Program-made: the position numbers and the translations under genes
Part shown: piece by piece, positions 1 through 6,474 of the stretch
Layout: every line of letters begins with the position of its first letter
Position numbering within the stretch: the stretch's first letter is position 1
From: Sphingobacteriaceae bacterium
GTDB lineage: Bacteria > Bacteroidota > Bacteroidia > Sphingobacteriales > Sphingobacteriaceae
Assembly: GCA_947460275.1 (NCBI GenBank)
Contig: CANHHZ010000079.1
Span: forward strand, 1-9,081
Direction: 5' to 3'
Length of the DNA: 9,081 bases
Notes under the pieces: generated by a model
Seen by the model: only the letters and a program-made list of their open reading frames with translations
What the model was told of the DNA's origin: nothing
Databases searched by the model: none

Positions 1-68
1 TCGGAGTACCGGCCCTTCACTTTTAGGGTAAGCTGCTTTATACTATAATCTTGCTCCTTCAAAAGCAT
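1..68 (-). CDS. possible start of an unrecognised minus-strand gene (partial)
   Basis: An ATG at 68 opens a minus-strand frame that stays open to the window edge, giving about 22 residues beginning MLLKEQDYSIKQ. Codon use resembles the neighbouring genes, while the plus-strand frames contain stops (for example TAA at 46-48) and rarer codons. The frame is too short to identify. It would begin only 7 bases beyond the glyA terminator hairpin, leaving no room for its own promoter, which argues against it. The stretch may instead be plain intergenic DNA or the 3' end of a plus-strand gene stopping at 46-48. Confidence 0.2.
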   Translation of the reverse strand, partial: MLLKEQDYSIKQLTLKVKGRYS

Positions 69-75
69 TAAACGC

Positions 76-105
76 AAAAAGCAGCATTTCAAGGTGCTGC
101 TTTTT
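76..105 (-). terminator. rho-independent terminator of glyA, possibly bidirectional
   Basis: Arms at 76-86 (five A then GCAGCA) and 95-105 (TGCTGC then five T) are exact inverted complements around an 8-base loop. The 6-bp GC-containing core is flanked by A and T runs, so the hairpin has a U tract when transcribed in either direction. It lies about 30 bases beyond the glyA stop codon, so it most likely ends the glyA transcript. It could also stop a plus-strand transcript entering from the left. Confidence 0.85.
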
Positions 106-134
106 GATAACCGTAAAAAGAAAAAATAGAGGTT

Positions 135-1406
135 TTATTTATAAAGCGGAAAATTACTTACTAGGGCCTGTACCTTTTGTTTTACTTGTTGCAAATTATT
201 TTCGTCTTCTGGATTTGACAATACTTCGTCTATCAAATCAACAATAGTTGCCATTTCTGCTTCTTTAAAACCTCTAGTGGTAATCGCTGCCGTACCTACA
301 CGCATACCCGAAGTAACAAATGGAGATTTATCATCAAAAGGCACCATGTTTTTGTTTACCGTAATATCGGCTTTTACCAAGGCATTTTCTGCAAGCTTTC
401 CGGTAATATTTTTATTGCGCAAGTCGATTAACATCAAGTGGTTATCTGTTCCACCCGATATAATTCCATATCCTTTGGCCACAAATGCTTTGGCCATAGC
501 CTGGGCGTTTGCAGCTACTTGCTTCATATAAATTAAAAAATCGTCCGTTAGCGCCTCCCCAAAGGCAATGGCTTTAGCCGCAATGATGTGCTCTAGTGGT
601 CCACCTTGGGTGCCCGGAAAAACAGCCATATCCAATAAAGCCGACATCATTCTCACTTCTCCTTTTGGCGTGGTTAAGCCCCATGGGTTTTCAAAATCTT
701 TTCCCATCATAATCATTCCCCCACGCGGGCCACGCAATGTTTTGTGGGTGGTGGTAGTTACAATATGGCAATGTGGCAATGGATTGTTTAATAAACCTTT
801 AGCAATGAAACCTGCCGGATGAGAAATATCTGCCAACAATAATGCCCCAATTTTATCGGCAACGCTGCGAATAAAAGCATAATCCCAATCTCTAGAATAA
901 GCTGAGGCACCACAAATGATTAATTTAGGTTTTTCGGCCAAGGCCACTTCTTCCAATTTGGCATAATCGATAAGGCCATCCTCTTTTTTAACCCCATAAA
1001 AATGAGGTTGATAAAATTTGCCCGAAAAATTAACTGGCGATCCATGCGTCAAGTGCCCGCCGTGCGAAAGGTCGAAACCCAAAATTTTATCTCCAGGTTT
1101 TATCACCGCTAACATTACAGCAGCGTTGGCTTGTGCGCCAGAGTGTGGCTGTACATTTACCCATGCCGCACCAAATAGCTTTTTAGCACGCTCTATGGCG
1201 ATATTTTCTACCTCATCTACAATTTCACATCCCCCATAATAACGTTTTCCTGGCAAACCTTCGGCATATTTATTGGTCAATACCGAACCTGCCGCTTCCA
1301 TCACTTGTTTACTCACAAAGTTCTCTGAAGCAATCAATTCAAGACCATGCTCTTGTCTGTTTAATTCTTTTCCAATTAAATCAAAAATTAAAGTATCTCG
1401 TTTCAT
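135..1406 (-). CDS. glyA: serine hydroxymethyltransferase
   Basis: This cytosolic PLP enzyme interconverts serine plus tetrahydrofolate with glycine plus 5,10-methylene-THF, the main source of one-carbon units for purines, thymidylate and methionine. The start chosen is the ATG at 1406 (MKRDTLIFDL), giving 423 residues, close to the family norm of about 415-430. The frame stays open 30 codons further upstream to 1496, but that extension is low-complexity and unlike SHMT N-termini. Visible motifs are GLELIASENF (21-30), the YAEG...RYYGG substrate and PLP region (47-59), the LSHGGHLTHG stretch (113-122), the cofactor aspartate in LADISHPAG (D193), and the PLP-lysine motif TTTTHKTLRGPRGG, where K222 forms the Schiff base. 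The FPGTQGGPLEH motif follows at 263-273. All key residues are present and nothing suggests damage. It is transcribed alone, divergently from dxs, and ends at a strong hairpin terminator. Confidence 0.97.
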   Translation of the reverse strand: MKRDTLIFDLIGKELNRQEHGLELIASENFVSKQVMEAAGSVLTNKYAEGLPGKRYYGGCEIVDEVENIAIERAKKLFGAAWVNVQPHSGAQANAAVMLAVIKPGDKILGFDLSHGGHLTHGSPVNFSGKFYQPHFYGVKKEDGLIDYAKLEEVALAEKPKLIICGASAYSRDWDYAFIRSVADKIGALLLADISHPAGFIAKGLLNNPLPHCHIVTTTTHKTLRGPRGGMIMMGKDFENPWGLTTPKGEVRMMSALLDMAVFPGTQGGPLEHIIAAKAIAFGEALTDDFLIYMKQVAANAQAMAKAFVAKGYGIISGGTDNHLMLIDLRNKNITGKLAENALVKADITVNKNMVPFDDKSPFVTSGMRVGTAAITTRGFKEAEMATIVDLIDEVLSNPEDENNLQQVKQKVQALVSNFPLYK

Positions 1407-1689
1407 TATGGGTTGTTTTTTTTGTAAAAATAGAACTTTATGACTCAATTTAACAACAGATGTGGAATAAAACCTATCATTGTTAATAATCAACATTTAA
1501 TTTATAGTCCAAAAAGTTAAAATATTGGCTTTGATTTTTTTCTAAATATTATTGGTCTTTTAAGCTCAGGCGTATTTAAAAAGCATCCAAAAACATTGAT
1601 TAATAGCCTATCCTTAGCCTTGTTAAAGTGTGCCCAAAAAGATGATTAAAAACTTACGCAATAATTGGTTCAATTTTAGTATTCTTAAA

Positions 1690-1697
1690 CAAATTTA
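1690..1697 (-). promoter_or_regulatory. candidate -7 box directed toward glyA
   Basis: On the minus strand this reads TAAATTTG, an exact match to the Bacteroidota sigma-ABfr -7 consensus TAnnTTTG. If used, transcription would start near 1683 and give glyA a leader of about 280 bases. No good TTG at the -33 position was identified, and the match could be chance in A/T-rich DNA. Confidence 0.25.
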
Positions 1698-1699
1698 GT

Positions 1700-1707
1700 T
1701 TACTTTG
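1700..1707 (+). promoter_or_regulatory. candidate -7 box for dxs-fcl
   Basis: TTACTTTG matches the Bacteroidota -7 consensus TAnnTTTG at all but one fixed position. It sits 17 bases before the dxs ATG, which would give a leader of about 10-12 bases. No clear -33 TTG was found at the usual spacing. It lies 2 bases from an oppositely directed -7 box, so the two promoters, if real, would compete. Confidence 0.35.
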
Positions 1708-1724
1708 TATTTTTAAAATAGCCC

Positions 1725-3653
1725 ATGGAAATTAAGACTGGCCCTTTATTATCTACAATTAACTATCCTGTTGACTTAAAACAGTATAAAGAGGAAGATT
1801 TAGAACAAATTTGTCATGAACTGCGTCAGTATATCATTGATGTGGTAAGTGTAAATGGGGGTCATTTTGGTGCCAGTTTAGGGGTGGTTGAACTTACGGT
1901 AGCCTTACACTATACCTTAAATACTCCTTACGACAAATTAGTTTGGGATGTAGGACACCAGGCTTATGGCCACAAAATTTTAACAGGCCGAAGAGCACAA
2001 TTTCATACCAACCGTATCATGAATGGCATTAGTGGATTTCCAAAAATCAGCGAAAGCGAATACGATACCTTTGGGGTTGGACACTCCTCTACTTCCATTT
2101 CGGCGGCCTTGGGCATGGCTGTAGCCTCACAGTACAAGGGAGAAACAGATAGACAACATGTTGCCGTTATTGGCGATGGTGCCATGACTGCAGGTTTGGC
2201 CTTTGAAGGCTTAAACCATGCGGGTATTGCCAATTCTAATGTGCTTGTAATTTTGAACGACAATTGCATGTCTATCGATCCTAATGTTGGCGCACTTAAA
2301 GAATACCTCACTAGCATTACCACTTCAAAATCATATAACCGCTTTAGAGATGATGTTTCTCATGTTTTAAGCAAACTTTCTGAGCTTGGGCCAAATGCGC
2401 ACAAATACGTTAAGAAGATAGAGAAAAGCATAAAAGGAACTTTATTAAAGCAGAGTAACCTATTTGAGGCCCTCAACTTCAGGTATTTTGGCCCTGTAGA
2501 TGGGCACGATGTGAAACGTTTGGCCAGCATCATCAAAGATTTAAAAGATATTCCAGGCCCTAAACTCTTACACTGTGTAACTGTAAAAGGTAAAGGCTTT
2601 GCTTTGGCCGAAAAAGACCAAACCAAATGGCATGCCCCTGGCCTTTTCGATAAAATTACTGGAGAGATAAAAAAATCTGTAAACGATAAACCGCAAGCAC
2701 CTAAATATCAAGATGTTTTTGGGCATACCTTAGTAGAATTAGCCGAAAGCAATCCTAAAATTGTAGGGATTACCCCTGCTATGCCATCTGGCTGTTCGCT
2801 AAACATCATGATGAAAGCCATGCCAAATCGTGCATTCGACGTAGGTATTGCAGAACAGCATGCCGTTACTTTTTCTGCGGGCTTAGCCACTCAAGGCTTA
2901 GTGCCTTTTTGCAATATCTACTCTAGCTTCATGCAAAGAGCTTACGACCAAGTAATACACGATGTAGCCATCCAAAATTTAAACGTAGTGTTCTGTTTAG
3001 ATAGGGCGGGCTTAGCTGGCGCTGATGGGGCAACTCACCACGGCGCTTATGACATTGCCTACATGCGCTGTATTCCTAACATGGTGGTGGCAGCGCCTAT
3101 GAATGAAGAAGAGTTGCGTAACCTCATGTACACTGCACAACAAGAAAATATGGGGCCATTTACTATTCGCTATCCACGCGGAAACGGTGTAATGCCCGAT
3201 TGGAAAAGACCACTAAAAGCCATTCCTGTGGGGCAAGGCCGAAAAATAAGCGATGGAGAGGATGTTGCCATTTTATCCATCGGACATGTAGGAAACTTTG
3301 CGGTAGAAGCTTGCCAAGAGCTAAGCACCGAAGGAATAAATCCTGCACACTATGATTTACGCTTTGTAAAACCTCTAGATGCCACTTTACTTCACGAGGT
3401 ATTTACCCGCTACAAGCATGTGGTTACCCTAGAAGACGGTTGTTTACAAGGCGGTATGGGAAGTGCCGTATTAGAATTTATGGCCGAACACAATTACCAG
3501 GCTCATGTAGTGAGGTTGGGTATTCCAGACGACTTTATTGAACACGGTGAGCAACCTGAATTATGGTCAATGTGCGGTTATGACAAAGCCACACTTATCG
3601 AAACCATTAAAAAAATTGCTGTAGCTCGCACCACTAAAACCATTGCCTCTTAA
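1725..3653 (+). CDS. dxs: 1-deoxy-D-xylulose-5-phosphate synthase
   Basis: DXS condenses pyruvate with glyceraldehyde 3-phosphate, using thiamine diphosphate and Mg2+, to make DXP. This is the first step of the cytosolic MEP route to isopentenyl diphosphate, and DXP also feeds thiamine and pyridoxal synthesis. The 642-residue length is typical (about 620-645). Visible motifs in order are NGGHFGASLG with the active-site histidine (H47), WDVGHQAYGHKILTGR (74-89), the ThDP/metal motif starting GDGAMTAG (150-157) and ending LNDN (177-180), VDGHD (258-262), the pyrimidine-domain stretch FDVGIAEQHA with catalytic E377, LDRAGLAGADGATHHG (425-440) and the phosphate-binding YPRGNG (483-488). A C-terminal transketolase-like domain follows from about 505. 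The ATG at 1725 gives a standard N-terminus. All catalytic residues appear intact. fcl follows after 19 bases, so the two are probably co-transcribed. Confidence 0.97.
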   Translation: MEIKTGPLLSTINYPVDLKQYKEEDLEQICHELRQYIIDVVSVNGGHFGASLGVVELTVALHYTLNTPYDKLVWDVGHQAYGHKILTGRRAQFHTNRIMNGISGFPKISESEYDTFGVGHSSTSISAALGMAVASQYKGETDRQHVAVIGDGAMTAGLAFEGLNHAGIANSNVLVILNDNCMSIDPNVGALKEYLTSITTSKSYNRFRDDVSHVLSKLSELGPNAHKYVKKIEKSIKGTLLKQSNLFEALNFRYFGPVDGHDVKRLASIIKDLKDIPGPKLLHCVTVKGKGFALAEKDQTKWHAPGLFDKITGEIKKSVNDKPQAPKYQDVFGHTLVELAESNPKIVGITPAMPSGCSLNIMMKAMPNRAFDVGIAEQHAVTFSAGLATQGLVPFCNIYSSFMQRAYDQVIHDVAIQNLNVVFCLDRAGLAGADGATHHGAYDIAYMRCIPNMVVAAPMNEEELRNLMYTAQQENMGPFTIRYPRGNGVMPDWKRPLKAIPVGQGRKISDGEDVAILSIGHVGNFAVEACQELSTEGINPAHYDLRFVKPLDATLLHEVFTRYKHVVTLEDGCLQGGMGSAVLEFMAEHNYQAHVVRLGIPDDFIEHGEQPELWSMCGYDKATLIETIKKIAVARTTKTIAS

Positions 3654-3672
3654 CATCATTTAGCTATTTAAA

Positions 3673-4599
3673 TTGGAAAAGCATTCAAAAATTTATATTG
3701 CTGGCCACCGAGGCATGGTGGGCTCAGCTATTTATCGTAAACTGGAAAAAGAAGGATTTACCAATTTAGTTTACCGTACCTCGGCCGAACTAGATTTAAG
3801 AAACCAACAAGCGGTAAGTGATTTCTTTGCTTCAGAAAAACCAGACTATGTTTTTTTAGCTGCCGCCAAAGTAGGAGGAATTGTTGCCAATAACACTTAT
3901 CGTGCAGATTTCTTGTACGAAAACTTAGCCATCCAAAACAATGTTATCCATAGCGCTTACCTTAATGGCGTAAAAAAGTTGATGTTTTTAGGCTCTAGCT
4001 GCATTTACCCAAAAATGGCCCCTCAGCCTCTAAAAGAAGAATATTTGCTTACTGGCCCCCTCGAAGAAACCAACGAACCTTACGCCATCGCCAAAATTGC
4101 AGGTATAAAAATGTGCGAAGCCTACCGTGCACAATATAACTGCAATTTTATTTCGGTAATGCCCACCAACTTGTATGGCTATAACGACAATTACCATCCA
4201 GAAAATTCGCATGTTTTGCCTGCGCTCATCAGAAGGTTTGACGAAGCCAAAAAAAGCAATGCAGCAGAAGTGGTGATCTGGGGTTCGGGAACCCCTATGC
4301 GTGAGTTCTTATTTGCTGATGACTTAGCCGACGCCTGCTTTTTCTTAATGGAAAACTATAACGAACCTACGCTTGTAAATATCGGCACCGGCGAGGATCT
4401 TACCATCAAAGATTTGGCGTTAACCATTAAAGAAATAGTTGGTTATCAAGGCGAACTGAAGTTTGACACCACCAAGCCCGATGGTACTCCTCGCAAGTTA
4501 ATGGATGTTTCTAAATTACATGGCTTAGGATGGAAGCATCAAATTGAACTCAAAGAAGGGTTGAAATTGGCTTATGCCGATTATTTGAGTAGAGGATAG
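3673..4599 (+). CDS. fcl: GDP-L-fucose synthase (GDP-4-keto-6-deoxymannose epimerase/reductase)
   Basis: This NADPH-dependent cytosolic SDR enzyme epimerises C3 and C5 of GDP-4-keto-6-deoxy-D-mannose and reduces C4, giving GDP-L-fucose for glycan synthesis. The 308 residues are a normal length. Visible motifs are the Rossmann loop GHRGMVGSA (11-19), LAAAKVGGI (62-70), SSCIYP with S108 and C110 (108-113), and the YxxxK pair Y137/K141 in PYAIAKIAG. The acid/base histidine is H180 in NSHVLPALIRRF, and GSGTPMREF spans 204-212. The start must be TTG at 3673: an in-frame stop lies 9 bases upstream, and the first in-frame ATG falls inside the GxxGxxG loop. The 19-base gap after dxs suggests one transcript. 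The usual partner gmd (GDP-mannose 4,6-dehydratase) is not in view. The gene faces a polysaccharide locus across a convergent gap. Confidence 0.95.
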   Translation: MEKHSKIYIAGHRGMVGSAIYRKLEKEGFTNLVYRTSAELDLRNQQAVSDFFASEKPDYVFLAAAKVGGIVANNTYRADFLYENLAIQNNVIHSAYLNGVKKLMFLGSSCIYPKMAPQPLKEEYLLTGPLEETNEPYAIAKIAGIKMCEAYRAQYNCNFISVMPTNLYGYNDNYHPENSHVLPALIRRFDEAKKSNAAEVVIWGSGTPMREFLFADDLADACFFLMENYNEPTLVNIGTGEDLTIKDLALTIKEIVGYQGELKFDTTKPDGTPRKLMDVSKLHGLGWKHQIELKEGLKLAYADYLSRG

Positions 4600-4600
4600 C

Positions 4601-4631
4601 AGGAGCAAAGCACAAGGAGTAAAGAATAAAG
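4601..4631. repeat. short purine-rich direct repeats after fcl
   Basis: Directly after the fcl stop, aggagcaaag (4601-4610) is repeated as aggagtaaag (4615-4624), then more weakly as agaataaag (4623-4631). The run is almost all purine on the plus strand. I see no gene or terminator in it. It may be low-complexity intergenic filler; no function is claimed. Confidence 0.4.
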
Positions 4632-4695
4632 ATTGCATTGCGGTAAAACTATCCAATTTCTAAACACTAATAACTAAATACTTTTAAGATAAATG

Positions 4696-4763
4696 GTCAT
4701 CCTGAGGAACGAAGCATCTATAAAGACGAAACAATAGAGATTCTTCGCTGCGCTCAGAATGAC
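4696..4763. repeat. REP-like imperfect inverted repeat between convergent genes
   Basis: The left arm (4696-4719, starting GTCATCCTGAG and ending GAAGCATCT) is complementary to the right arm (4738-4763, starting AGATTCTTCG and ending CTCAGAATGAC), apart from two unpaired bases and two mismatches. An 18-base loop lies between them. The arms contain the GTCATTCTGAG...GAAGAATCT word that recurs as dispersed intergenic elements in many bacterial genomes, including Bacteroidota. RNA read in either direction would form a long hairpin between the 3' ends of fcl and the Wzi-like gene. It might protect or end both transcripts, but there is no strong T run, so it is not a canonical terminator. Confidence 0.75.
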
Positions 4764-4804
4764 AAAACGCTTAGAATAACACATACGATTTATAGATAAA
4801 AACG

Positions 4805-4833
4805 TCTTGCTACTTGATACTCAAATCTTGCTA
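4805..4833. repeat. short direct repeat TCTTGCTA
   Basis: TCTTGCTA occurs at 4805-4812 and again at 4826-4833, with a related CTTGATA between them. It lies just beyond the stop of the minus-strand Wzi-like gene. It looks like simple intergenic repeat material, and two short copies are not enough to assign a role. Confidence 0.35.
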
Positions 4834-4838
4834 ATTTT

Positions 4839-6428
4839 CTAAAAATCCTGATAAATGTTTCTAAATGTGCTCCTTAAACCAAAGGTAAATAGCGTTGTTT
4901 TATCATTCATCAATGCATTTTTCTCTTGTCTAAACAGCCCGCCTACCTCCAAACGCAAATTATATTTAGGATTTAACACATAGGCTACCTTAGCCTCGGC
5001 ATAATTAAAGCTTGTTTTTAGACCATTACCAATGTAATATCCATTTTGTGCTATGCGGGTATTGTAAGATGAGTTGATGTCTTTACCTACATTTTGTCCG
5101 TTGTCTAAACCATAGCTAGCCCTATTCAGCTGTGCACTAAATGTCCACTTTTGGTATTGGTAATTCCAGATGCTCAACAACTCCCTGAAGTTAGCCCCCA
5201 TCGGGTGTGCCAATGCTTCTGTATAATGCCCATAGTTGAGCAAAGAGCTGCGTTGCGAATAGGTAAAAGGACGTGCGGTATTGAACTCGACTAAGTAATT
5301 TAAGCCCTGCACTTTAAAGGCATCAAAACCTTTAACGCCCAATTGATAGGCGAATTTATTAGCCCAATACCCCTCTCCTTTAAACACTTCCTTTGCCGTA
5401 AACTCATCGGCGGCAAACTGTACATAGAGTGTTAAATTGTTTAGCAATTTGTATTTAGCATTTAAACCTAGTAAAGCATTGTCGGGCGACCCATTCATAC
5501 CCTCTACCGTTCGCATAAAGATAATGGGGTTAAGGTAAGAAGCATCAAAACCTCTTTTACCTGTGGCATCGGCATCTTGCCAAATGATAGAATCAAAGAA
5601 ACCTAAAGACAAACGGTTGTTCACATTCCAATCTAAATAATGAAATGCACCCCATTTTTTACGGTAGCCATTATCGTAAGAAAATTGTGGCGATAGTGGA
5701 TCCTGAAATTGTGCCCACATGGCCATGTATTTGACATTGCCTAGGCTCATCGTTGCCTTAAAAAAAGGATAAGCGGCAGCTACATCAGAAAGCAGCATAG
5801 AACGATAGCCGTCCCCAATAAAATTTTTATCATGCCCTAAGGTAAAAGAAAAGTGCTTGCTCGGTGTAAAGTTGAGGAGTGCTGTGGCATAGGCCCAATC
5901 TTTAGTCGTTTTAGCGCCACCAACCTTATCATTTACCATCCCAGGAATGATGCCTTTGTTGTTGATGTAGCGCGTCAAGTAATTGCTAAAGCGAGCTTGA
6001 TTTTCGAAGCCACTAGTATAAAAACTAAATGTTTTGCCAATGCTACCACCAACTTGATAGCCTCTGGTGTTGAGCCAAGTGGTGATGCCATGCTCCTTGT
6101 CCCGTCCTATTTGCCAATCGGGCAGAAAGTCGAAATAAACGTTAAAATTTTCTTGATTTACTTCTACCAAATGCTCATTAAACAACTTGCGACCAAGCCA
6201 TGTTTGATAAGTGCGTTCAGTTCCTTTGACCAACAAAGAATCTAGTTGTTTTTTGATTAAGCTATCTTCAGCCAATACAGGTTTCATCGCAGTATGCAAG
6301 CGAGTATCCTTGCTATACAACGTAGCATTTAACCTCTGGTATTGGTAATGGCTATGGGGAATAATTTCTTGTCCAAGAGCGGCTAAGTTTAGCGAAGCTA
6401 ATAAAAGCCCTAGTATAAATTTCTTCAT
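4839..6428 (-). CDS. Wzi/RemB-like outer-membrane beta-barrel protein
   Basis: The 529-residue protein starts with a clear signal peptide, MKKFILGLLLASLNLAALG, with probable cleavage near residue 19 or 20. The rest is rich in alternating polar and aromatic beta strands and ends in an aromatic residue (NIYQDF), as expected of an outer-membrane barrel. Stretches recalled from the capsule-assembly Wzi family and the Flavobacterium gliding-motility protein RemB are WLGRKLFNEHLV (77-88), LGHDKNFIGDGYRSMLLSD (197-215), YLNPIIFMRTVEG (298-310) and HYTEALAHPMGANF (401-414). E. coli Wzi binds group 1 capsule at the cell surface. By analogy this protein may anchor or help assemble a surface polysaccharide, or act in surface adhesion. 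It starts 46 bases after the 4,6-dehydratase gene on the same strand, so an operon is likely and supports a polysaccharide role. Barrel and secretion are confident; the exact subfamily is less so. Confidence 0.72.
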   Translation of the reverse strand: MKKFILGLLLASLNLAALGQEIIPHSHYQYQRLNATLYSKDTRLHTAMKPVLAEDSLIKKQLDSLLVKGTERTYQTWLGRKLFNEHLVEVNQENFNVYFDFLPDWQIGRDKEHGITTWLNTRGYQVGGSIGKTFSFYTSGFENQARFSNYLTRYINNKGIIPGMVNDKVGGAKTTKDWAYATALLNFTPSKHFSFTLGHDKNFIGDGYRSMLLSDVAAAYPFFKATMSLGNVKYMAMWAQFQDPLSPQFSYDNGYRKKWGAFHYLDWNVNNRLSLGFFDSIIWQDADATGKRGFDASYLNPIIFMRTVEGMNGSPDNALLGLNAKYKLLNNLTLYVQFAADEFTAKEVFKGEGYWANKFAYQLGVKGFDAFKVQGLNYLVEFNTARPFTYSQRSSLLNYGHYTEALAHPMGANFRELLSIWNYQYQKWTFSAQLNRASYGLDNGQNVGKDINSSYNTRIAQNGYYIGNGLKTSFNYAEAKVAYVLNPKYNLRLEVGGLFRQEKNALMNDKTTLFTFGLRSTFRNIYQDF

Positions 6429-6474
6429 AGCTTGTGTATTGTTTTTCTAAAAAAGAGCGGTAGGATAGTCAACC

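Larger units (their letters stand above)
1407..1724. other. divergent glyA/dxs intergenic region
   Basis: These 318 bases separate the divergent starts of glyA and dxs. I see no credible ORF, tRNA, known riboswitch or clear hairpin. The stretch is strongly A/T-rich and should hold both promoters. The clearest promoter-like words are two -7 type boxes near its dxs end (1690-1697 on minus, 1700-1707 on plus). No convincing -7 box was found close to the glyA start; the best there is an imperfect TATTTTTA on the minus strand around 1424-1431. Confidence 0.7.

Noticed and set aside
13..28. CCCT...AGGG mini-hairpin near the left edge
   Set aside because: The stem is only 4 bp with no T run, too weak to call a terminator or regulatory element.
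1407..1496. N-terminal extension of glyA by 30 codons
   Set aside because: The extra residues are unlike SHMT N-termini, whereas the ATG at 1406 gives the standard family start and length.
1500..1690. Possible riboswitch or other structured leader upstream of glyA
   Set aside because: No conserved riboswitch core or long stem could be seen in this A/T-rich stretch, and the long leader itself rests on one unproven -7 box.
2003..2323. Minus-strand open frame of about 106 codons inside dxs
   Set aside because: It lies wholly opposite a well-conserved gene and its translation resembles no known protein; it is a shadow of dxs.
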